Below, piece by piece: positions 1 through 5,127 of a DNA stretch of 5,127 nucleotides (positions within the stretch are counted from its first letter, which is position 1; every line of letters starts with the position of its first letter). The stretch is from Sulfurimonas sp. Lineage in GTDB: Bacteria; Campylobacterota; Campylobacteria; Campylobacterales; Sulfurimonadaceae. Where the stretch lies: contig JAUSKV010000264.1 of assembly GCA_030646745.1 (NCBI GenBank), positions 1 to 5,127 of the forward strand, in the 5' to 3' direction. Below the pieces are notes generated by a model, which did not search any database, had not been told where the DNA came from, and saw nothing but the letters and a program-made list of their open reading frames with translations. The position numbers and the translations under genes are program-made.

Positions 1-639
1 TTTTTGAGTGAAAGTGAGACTTATTATATTTCACAGTGGGAATCTTATATCTATGAGATTAAGTTAGAAGATTTTCAAAGTTATCACAAAAGTATAATTG
101 TGTCAACAATCCATAAATCTAAAGGAATGGAGTTTGATAAAGTTTTTCTTTTGGTGAGTGAGAATCCATCATCTGATGAGAAAAAAAGATTATATTATGT
201 TGGCATGACCAGAGCAAAAAATGAACTGCATATTTTAAGAGTTGGGAACGAGCTAAAAAATAAAAAACCGTATGCAAAATATTTTTTAGATACGAAAAAT
301 TATCTTTTAGAAAACAAAATTTTTACACATGAGATGAGTTTGTCTGACATTAGTCTTGGTTTTGATGTTGATAGACATCATAAAAATAATGATTTTATTG
401 CTTCAGATGAATTGCAGATAGAGAAACGACCTAAATTTAAAAACTCTTGTATAGTTCATAAAGGGAGCATAATATCTACATTCTCAGCATCTTTTCAAGA
501 AAAACTAGAAGAAAAGTTTGCTAATGGTTATATTGTCGATGGAGTTACACTTAAATATGTTGTTGTTTGGTATGATTCACAAAATAGTAAAAACATTCGT
601 CATTCACTTTGTAAAATAGTTTTTAAAAAGAGACTGTAA
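1..639 (+). CDS. C-terminal part of a superfamily 1 (UvrD/Rep-like) helicase, probably a RecQ/UvrD_C fusion protein; 5' end outside the window
   Basis: The reading frame is open from the first base and ends in TAA at 637-639, so this is the 3' end of a longer gene. Two SF1 helicase motifs are visible: motif V as STIHKSKGMEFD (nt 103-138) and motif VI as YYVGMTRAK (nt 193-219), whose arginine normally contacts ATP. They lie only about 20 codons apart, as in UvrD_C-type domains. Motifs I-IV are absent and must lie upstream, so the TTG at position 4 is not a credible start. After motif VI come about 140 residues ending in a lysine-rich strand with the KYVVVWYD segment. This tail resembles, from memory, the end of the roughly 1500-1700 residue helicases that join a RecQ core to a UvrD_C domain. 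The likely role is ATP-driven DNA unwinding in repair or defence. The helicase assignment is firm and the RecQ-fusion assignment moderate. The stretch is visibly AT-richer than gatB. Confidence 0.85.
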   Translation, partial: FLSESETYYISQWESYIYEIKLEDFQSYHKSIIVSTIHKSKGMEFDKVFLLVSENPSSDEKKRLYYVGMTRAKNELHILRVGNELKNKKPYAKYFLDTKNYLLENKIFTHEMSLSDISLGFDVDRHHKNNDFIASDELQIEKRPKFKNSCIVHKGSIISTFSASFQEKLEEKFANGYIVDGVTLKYVVVWYDSQNSKNIRHSLCKIVFKKRL

Positions 640-698
640 AATAAACTGTGAATACAAAACTGAACATCTACTTATGAGAGTTGAAAGCTTTAATTAGA

Positions 699-704
699 TA
701 GAAT
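699..704 (+). promoter_or_regulatory. Possible -10 box of the gatB operon promoter
   Basis: TAGAAT lies 38 bases before the gatB start and differs from TATAAT at one base. It is preceded by an AT-rich stretch (TTTAATTAGA). No -35 hexamer sits at the usual 17-base distance: TTGAAA at 681-686 is only 12 bases away. Housekeeping promoters of Campylobacterota often lack a clear -35 box and rely on an extended -10 with upstream AT periodicity, which fits. The alternative TATATT at 713-718 is closer to the gene and cannot be excluded. The position makes sense because this gap is the only intergenic space before four packed genes. Confidence 0.4.
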
Positions 705-732
705 CCACCTCTTATATTATAAATTTTAATTC

Positions 733-738
733 AAGGAA
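733..738 (+). promoter_or_regulatory. Ribosome binding site of gatB
   Basis: AAGGAA ends four bases before the ATG at 743, a good Shine-Dalgarno match at slightly short spacing. It supports this ATG as the gatB start, which also places the conserved GLEVHVQL motif at residues 7-14, as expected for the family. Confidence 0.75.
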
Positions 739-742
739 ACTT

Positions 743-2167
743 ATGTTTGAAACAGTTATAGGGCTTGAAGTCCATGTGCAACTCAATACAAAAACTAAAC
801 TTTTTTGCTCGTGTGCTACGAGTTTTAATCACAAACAAAATACAAATACTTGCCCGACATGTTTGGCTCTTCCTGGGGCTTTGCCTGTTTTGAACAAAGA
901 GGTACTTCATAAGGCTATTATGCTTGGTAAGGCTATTGATGCTACTGTAAATCAGACATCCTATTTTGACAGAAAATCTTACTTTTATCCAGATTCTCCA
1001 TCGGCATATCAGATTACTCAGCTTTATACTCCGGTAGTTGAGCATGGAAAACTCCGTATTGATTTTGAAGACGGCAGTCATAAAACTATCCGTATAAATC
1101 GTGCACATATTGAAGCGGATGCAGGAAAAAATATACATGACGGCGATATTTCTAAAGTGGATTTAAACCGTGCAGGAACTCCGCTTTTGGAGATAGTTTC
1201 AGAGCCTGACATGCGAAGTGCTGAAGAGGTCATTCTTTATCTTAAAAAACTCCATTCTATCATCCGTTATCTCGACATTGGCGATGCAAACATGCAAGAG
1301 GGTTCATTTCGTGTGGATGTGAATGTTTCTATCCGTCCAAAAGGGGATGAAAAACTTTATACGCGCGTGGAGATAAAAAACATCAACAGTTTTAAGTTTA
1401 TCCAAAAAGCTATTGAGCTTGAAGTAGCTCGTCAAAAAGAAGCATGGGAAGATGGCGTGTATGACAAAGAGATTTGCCAAGAGACGCGTCTGTTTGACCA
1501 GACAAAACAGGAGACGCGTTCTATGCGCGGAAAAGAGGAAGCGGCGGATTACCGTTATTTTCCGGAGCCTGACTTGCTTAAAGCTGTTGTAACAGATGAG
1601 ATGCTAGAAAAATATAGCGTTATTCCAGAACTTCCAGACCAAAAAATGGCTCGATTTGTCAAAGATTATGAGATGAATGAGTACAGTGCAAGTGTTCTTA
1701 CCTCTTCGGTAGAGATGGCACACTTTTTTGAAGCGATGATGGCATGTGGAATCACTGCGAAGAATGCTCTTACTTGGCTTACAACAGAGCTTCAAGGGCG
1801 TCTCAAAGGAGAGATGAATATCACAAATTCTCCAGTAAATGCAGAGAAACTCGGTCACTTGGTGAAACGAATAGAAGATGGCACAATCAGCGGAAAAGCT
1901 GCAAAAGAAGTTCTTGACTTTTTGATGGAAAACGAGAGTGATGTGGACAGTGTTATCGACACATTAGGACTCAAACAAGTAAGTGATACAGGTGCCATTG
2001 AGGCTATTTGTGATGCTGTAATTGCTGCAAATCCAGACAAAGCTGAGGAATACAGAAGCGGAAAAGATAAACTGTTTGGTTTCTTTGTGGGTCAAGTTAT
2101 GAAAGAGAGCAAGGGGAGTGCAAATCCACAAACTGTTAATGAACTCTTAAAAGCTAAGCTTGGATAA
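743..2167 (+). CDS. gatB: Asp-tRNA(Asn)/Glu-tRNA(Gln) amidotransferase subunit B (GatB)
   Basis: GatB is the tRNA-binding and kinase subunit of the cytoplasmic GatCAB complex. It phosphorylates Glu on mischarged Glu-tRNA(Gln), or Asp on Asp-tRNA(Asn), and ammonia supplied by GatA then converts the residue to the amide. At 474 residues it has the normal full length. Visible marks are GLEVHVQL at 7-14, a CxC pair at 22-24 with CPTC at 37-40 (probable zinc site), the YFYPD segment at 80-84, the GatB signature [17 protein letters not shown] at 139-155, and YRYFPEPDL at 270-278. The catalytic cradle occupies roughly residues 1-290. A helical part and the C-terminal YqeY-like tRNA-binding tail fill about 325-472 and end with the typical [12 protein letters not shown] segment. 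GatA and GatC are not in the window, so they are encoded elsewhere. It is the first gene of the packed unit, has its own ribosome binding site, and is less AT-rich than its neighbours. The identification is essentially certain. Confidence 0.98.
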   Translation: MFETVIGLEVHVQLNTKTKLFCSCATSFNHKQNTNTCPTCLALPGALPVLNKEVLHKAIMLGKAIDATVNQTSYFDRKSYFYPDSPSAYQITQLYTPVVEHGKLRIDFEDGSHKTIRINRAHIEADAGKNIHDGDISKVDLNRAGTPLLEIVSEPDMRSAEEVILYLKKLHSIIRYLDIGDANMQEGSFRVDVNVSIRPKGDEKLYTRVEIKNINSFKFIQKAIELEVARQKEAWEDGVYDKEICQETRLFDQTKQETRSMRGKEEAADYRYFPEPDLLKAVVTDEMLEKYSVIPELPDQKMARFVKDYEMNEYSASVLTSSVEMAHFFEAMMACGITAKNALTWLTTELQGRLKGEMNITNSPVNAEKLGHLVKRIEDGTISGKAAKEVLDFLMENESDVDSVIDTLGLKQVSDTGAIEAICDAVIAANPDKAEEYRSGKDKLFGFFVGQVMKESKGSANPQTVNELLKAKLG

Positions 2168-3739
2168 ATGAGTTTTTTTTCCCGTTTTATTGTTGATATA
2201 GCCTATTTTATTCATACATCGGATGCGTATCAACATAAGAAGCGATTTGTTTATGATCTTTTAGAAAATAGCAGATATAAATATAAAAAAATATTTGACA
2301 TCTTTATGATTGTACTCATTTTTTTGAGTGTTTTTATTTTGATTGCTGAAGTAAAACATGAAGTTCCTCTGTATATTAAGTATTTTAATGTATATGTTAT
2401 CTCTATTATTTTTTTTATTGAGTATATACTGAGATTTTGGATTAGTAGCAGTGTTTGCGAGATTATTATCAACAAGAGTGAACATGACACGATGCTTGGA
2501 CGTGGATTTTCTCTCTCTCGCGCTCTATTCAAAGTGCTCAAAGCAAAGCTTAGTTTTATCTTCTCATTTAAAGCAATTATTGATTTACTCGCAATTTTGC
2601 CTTTCTTCCATGAGCTTAGACTTCTTCGTCTTTTTATTCTCTTTCGAGTATTTAAGCTCTTTCGTTACGCAAAAAGTTTTCAAATTTTTGCTTCAGTTTT
2701 ATCTACAAAAAAGTTTGAATTTTTAATTCTTTTGATGTTTACTTCTATTGTTGTTTTTGTCTCTTCCGTTTTAGTTTATGTTATGGAAGCAAACAATCCT
2801 GCTTCAAAAGTAAACACACTATTTGATGCCCTCTATTGGTCAATTGTGACTATCTCCACCGTTGGCTACGGCGATGTTACGGCAGTCACAACTGAGGGGC
2901 GTATTGTCGCTATGTTTGTCATCATTGCCGGAGTTTCTGTTTTGGCATTTACCACTTCTATTGTTGTTTCTGCTTTTACCGAAAAACTCGATGAGATAAA
3001 AGAGGTAAAAACGATTGATGACATAAGAAAATTAAAGCGATTTTATCTTATATGCGGATATGAACACGTGGCTCAAGAGGTTGCAAAAAAATTGGCAAAT
3101 TCAATGACAAGCATCATTGTTTTAGATGAAGATGAACATAGAATTGCACATGCCAAAAAAGATGGGCTAGTTGCTCTAAACTACGACCCGGGTGATATGC
3201 AGAGTTATAAAAAAATCGGTATCGACTTAAGTACACAAGTAAAATCTGTATTGTGCTTGAGAGAGAGTGATGTTGAGAATGTTTACACGACACTCACCAT
3301 TCGCTCTATGAATAAAGATGTCAATATTGTCTCACTTCTCATGGATGATTCAAATAGAAAAAAATTAACTTTTGCCGGTGTCAATGAAATACTCTATCCA
3401 AAAGGTTTAGTTGGCATGATTGCTAAAGAACTCATCGGAAGACCTGTTGCATTTGAGGTCATCCATGCCCTTCGAAATGAGTATTACGGTGTAAATATTG
3501 AAGAGATATTAGTCGATGAGAGAATGAGTCAAAAAATTATCTATGTGAGTGAACTTGACAATGCTAAGTTTAGAATTGTATTGCTAGGAATATACAAAAA
3601 AGATAAAAAAAGATTTTTCTTTAATCCATTGGATGGAACTGCACTTGAGAGTGGCGATTATCTGTTAGTAATTGGAAAGTCTGTTTTTATAAAAGAGTTT
3701 GAGAAACATCTCCATAAAAAGATAAAGAATGAAAAATAA
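2168..3739 (+). CDS. Six-transmembrane voltage-sensor-type potassium channel with C-terminal RCK (TrkA-N/TrkA-C) domain
   Basis: This 523-residue inner-membrane protein should be a tetrameric K+ channel. Hydrophobic segments fit S1 (about 42-62), S2 (74-92), S3 (130-147), S4 (149-166), S5 (184-206) and S6 (245-270). S4 carries basic residues at three-residue spacing (R151, R154, R160, K163, R166), a voltage-sensor pattern. The pore loop holds the canonical K+ filter TVGYGD at 231-236. A cytoplasmic RCK domain follows: a Rossmann-like start at 291-310, in which the usual GxGxxG is reduced to GYEHVA, an acidic end of the second strand near D320, and a TrkA-C part at about 437-516 with GDYLLVIG. 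RCK domains gate channels in response to bound ions or nucleotides; the ligand here is unknown. The ATG directly follows the gatB stop (TAAATG) with only a weak upstream GGA, which suggests translational coupling. The channel class is very secure. Real voltage gating, rather than a vestigial sensor, is not shown. Confidence 0.93.
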   Translation: MSFFSRFIVDIAYFIHTSDAYQHKKRFVYDLLENSRYKYKKIFDIFMIVLIFLSVFILIAEVKHEVPLYIKYFNVYVISIIFFIEYILRFWISSSVCEIIINKSEHDTMLGRGFSLSRALFKVLKAKLSFIFSFKAIIDLLAILPFFHELRLLRLFILFRVFKLFRYAKSFQIFASVLSTKKFEFLILLMFTSIVVFVSSVLVYVMEANNPASKVNTLFDALYWSIVTISTVGYGDVTAVTTEGRIVAMFVIIAGVSVLAFTTSIVVSAFTEKLDEIKEVKTIDDIRKLKRFYLICGYEHVAQEVAKKLANSMTSIIVLDEDEHRIAHAKKDGLVALNYDPGDMQSYKKIGIDLSTQVKSVLCLRESDVENVYTTLTIRSMNKDVNIVSLLMDDSNRKKLTFAGVNEILYPKGLVGMIAKELIGRPVAFEVIHALRNEYYGVNIEEILVDERMSQKIIYVSELDNAKFRIVLLGIYKKDKKRFFFNPLDGTALESGDYLLVIGKSVFIKEFEKHLHKKIKNEK

Positions 3740-4457
3740 AATAGCATTAATTTTTGGATATAACGATTATGCTCTGGAAATAGCCAAAAATATCAGGGAT
3801 AGATATGAGGATATTGTTATCTATAGTTTACATAGTGAACAAGATATTTTAAAAAACAAATCCAATTTTGAGATAAAAAGTTTTGATTTGAGTGATAATT
3901 GGGACGGCATTGATGAAAATTTTGACTTTGAAAACTCTATAGCCTTCTGCGTTCTTGAAGACAGTGCAGAAAATATCTTTTTAACTATCTCCCTTCGGTC
4001 ACTGTTTGAATATTTAAATATAATCGCACTTTCAAACAATAAAGAGACAGCAAATAAACTTCAAATGGCTGGTGCCAACAGAGTAATTCCTCTTGTTCAA
4101 ACGACTGCAGAGATGATTTCAGAGATGTTAGAAAAGCCTATAGTTAAAGAAGTTTTTCATAAAATTTTATTTGAAAGCGGTGAATTAAAAATAACTCAAA
4201 TTAAGATACATGCTAACAGTGAGTATGTTGGCAAAGAGATTTCTCAATTAGATTGGGAGAGCAGATATGGTGTGATACCTCTCTCTATTGTGCAAGATGA
4301 TATGAAGAGTGAGTTTATATACTCCTCAAAAATAAGGCATCATGTCATAAAAGAGGGTGACATGTTCGTCATTGTAGGGTACGAAACATGTATTGGCGAT
4401 TTTGAAAAATTAATAGGGAGCAGATTCGATGTCAATTGGTATAATTGGAGCAGGTAA
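3729..4457 (+). CDS. Stand-alone RCK (TrkA-N/TrkA-C) protein, probable regulatory partner of the preceding K+ channel
   Basis: This is a soluble protein of 242 residues with no membrane segment or signal peptide. It is the size of a single RCK module, about half of an E. coli TrkA with its two modules. Residues 1-20 form a Rossmann-like strand-turn-helix, but the glycine motif is reduced to GYNDYA, much like GYEHVA in the neighbouring channel. The motif AGANRVIPL at 115-123 is a typical TrkA-N element; the channel has the equivalent AGVNEILYP at 403-411. Residues about 151-231 form a TrkA-C domain with a YVGKEI segment and EGDMFVIVGYE at 209-219. The start overlaps the channel gene by 11 bp with a poor ribosome binding site, so coupled translation is likely. 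The TrkA family fits well. A role as a gating-ring partner of the channel is inferred from gene order and matching domain layout. It could instead serve a TrkH/KtrB-type transporter encoded elsewhere, but none is in the window. Confidence 0.85.
   Translation: MKNKIALIFGYNDYALEIAKNIRDRYEDIVIYSLHSEQDILKNKSNFEIKSFDLSDNWDGIDENFDFENSIAFCVLEDSAENIFLTISLRSLFEYLNIIALSNNKETANKLQMAGANRVIPLVQTTAEMISEMLEKPIVKEVFHKILFESGELKITQIKIHANSEYVGKEISQLDWESRYGVIPLSIVQDDMKSEFIYSSKIRHHVIKEGDMFVIVGYETCIGDFEKLIGSRFDVNWYNWSR
4415..4420 (+). promoter_or_regulatory. Ribosome binding site of gpsA inside the RCK gene
   Basis: AGGGAG lies eight bases before the ATG at 4429, within the coding sequence of the upstream gene. 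The purine-rich match and good spacing settle the gpsA start despite the 29-bp overlap. Confidence 0.75.
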
Positions 4458-5127
4458 ATGGGGTTCTGCCCTAGCGTACGCACTCTCAAAAAATAACAAA
4501 GTTTATATATACTCCAGAACTCCAAGAGATATTGAAAACTTTGTCTCGTTAGAAGAGATTTTGAAGTGTGAGTATCTCGTAATTGCGATACCGGCTCAGC
4601 AAATATCTTCTTGGCTTAAAGAAAATTTTGTCTTTAAAAACCAAAAAATTCTAGTTGCTTCAAAGGGAATAGAGGCTTCAAGCGGAAAATTTCTGAATGA
4701 AATTTATTCCGAATTTGTCCCAGACTCAAACATCGCCTTTTTATCAGGTCCATCCTTCGCAACAGAGGTTATGAAATCTTTACCGACGGCTCTTGTGATT
4801 AATTCATATAATGAGGAGCTAAGTAAAGAGTTTGCTACATTTTTTCCTGATTTTATAAAAACATACACCTCTACGGATGTGGTTGGTGCAGAGATTGCGG
4901 GTGCATATAAAAATGTTATTGCCATAGCTGCGGGAATATGTGAAGGTCTCTCCCTTGGCAAAAATGCGGCTGCTGCACTTATCTCAAGAGGTTTGGTTGA
5001 GATGCAGAGATTTGGCAAGGTTTACGGTGCAAAAGAGGAGAGTTTTGTAGGTTTAAGTGGTGCAGGCGATCTGTTTTTGACAGCTTCCTCCACTATGAGT
5101 AGAAATTTTCGTGTGGGTTTGGGTCTT
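4429..5127 (+). CDS. gpsA: Glycerol-3-phosphate dehydrogenase [NAD(P)+] (GpsA), 3' end outside the window
   Basis: GpsA reduces dihydroxyacetone phosphate to sn-glycerol 3-phosphate with NAD(P)H in the cytoplasm, supplying the backbone for phospholipids. The 233 visible codons run open to the right edge. The protein starts MSIGIIGAGKWG with the dinucleotide motif GAGKWG at 7-12, then has ASKGIE (77-82), the substrate-region motif SGPSFATEV (106-114), EIAGAYKNV with the probable catalytic lysine K161, GLSGAGDL (208-215), and SRNFRVG (224-230), the expected cofactor and substrate contacts. Compared with the roughly 300-residue members of this phylum, about 60 C-terminal residues are missing. 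The segment between the second strand (VYIYSR, 25-30) and the CEYLVIAIPAQ strand (47-57) is very short: the NPRYLPG-type loop of most bacterial GpsA proteins is absent. From memory, Campylobacter GpsA shares this trait. The start is fixed by AGGGAG eight bases upstream and by the family's N-terminal motif. The gene overlaps the RCK gene by 29 bp in another frame and is probably co-transcribed with it. Confidence 0.96.
   Translation, partial: MSIGIIGAGKWGSALAYALSKNNKVYIYSRTPRDIENFVSLEEILKCEYLVIAIPAQQISSWLKENFVFKNQKILVASKGIEASSGKFLNEIYSEFVPDSNIAFLSGPSFATEVMKSLPTALVINSYNEELSKEFATFFPDFIKTYTSTDVVGAEIAGAYKNVIAIAAGICEGLSLGKNAAAALISRGLVEMQRFGKVYGAKEESFVGLSGAGDLFLTASSTMSRNFRVGLGL

Noticed and set aside
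4..639. TTG at position 4 as the start of a complete 211-residue protein
   Set aside because: The product would begin just before helicase motif V and lack the ATP-binding half; the frame is open to the left edge and no ribosome binding site can be seen.
633..662. Repeated ACTGT/ACTG at the helicase stop, considered as a terminator or operator
   Set aside because: The copies are direct, not inverted, so no hairpin forms, and no T-tract follows; short repeats are expected in AT-rich DNA.
681..686. TTGAAA as a -35 box for the gatB promoter
   Set aside because: Its distance to TAGAAT is 12 bases and to TATATT 26 bases, neither near the usual 16-18.
673..696. Seven-codon leader peptide (ATG ... 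TAG) before gatB
   Set aside because: There is no ribosome binding site, no regulatory codon run and no attenuator-like hairpin, and it probably lies upstream of the transcription start.
731..1138. 135-codon open frame on the - strand
   Set aside because: It lies opposite the conserved N-terminal half of gatB, and its translation shows no recognisable motif.
2451..2726. 91-codon + strand frame inside the channel gene
   Set aside because: It is hydrophobic only because it is a frame-shifted reading of the S2-S5 membrane region; there is no independent start signal.
4704..5018. 104-codon open frame on the - strand
   Set aside because: It is the antisense shadow of gpsA, whose + strand frame contains the family's conserved motifs throughout.

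Overview
The window looks like chromosomal DNA of a Campylobacterota (epsilonproteobacterial) species, most likely Sulfurimonas or a close relative. This rests on the AT-rich codon use, the compact GpsA variant that matches what I recall of Campylobacter GpsA, and the gatB/gpsA association known from that phylum. The assignment comes from protein resemblance, not a database search. All supported genes lie on the + strand.

Layout: (1) Positions 1-639 hold the C-terminal end of a superfamily 1 (UvrD/Rep-like) helicase module, cut by the left edge. Its tail resembles the end of the long RecQ/UvrD_C fusion helicases. (2) Positions 640-742 are the only real intergenic gap. It carries a possible -10 box and a good ribosome binding site for the next gene. 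(3) Positions 743-2167 are gatB, a complete subunit of the GatCAB tRNA amidotransferase. (4) Positions 2168-3739 encode a six-transmembrane, voltage-sensor-type K+ channel with a TVGYGD filter and one C-terminal RCK (TrkA-N/TrkA-C) domain. (5) Positions 3729-4457 encode a stand-alone soluble RCK protein. (6) From 4429 to the right edge runs gpsA (glycerol-3-phosphate dehydrogenase), about four fifths complete.

The last four genes form one tightly packed transcription unit. The channel ATG directly follows the gatB stop, the RCK gene overlaps the channel gene by 11 bp, and gpsA overlaps the RCK gene by 29 bp. Two of them (gatB, gpsA) are housekeeping genes for aminoacyl-tRNA synthesis and phospholipid precursor synthesis. 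Between them sits a two-gene K+ channel module.

The most interesting point is that module. One gene makes a channel with a single covalent RCK domain, and the next makes a second RCK domain as a free protein. The channel has no internal start codon that could produce a free RCK domain, as MthK does. The pair could therefore form a hetero-octameric gating ring, a split-gene analogue of the tandem-RCK (BK/GsuK-type) layout. That is inference. No mobile element, CRISPR array, tRNA, rRNA or convincing terminator was seen.
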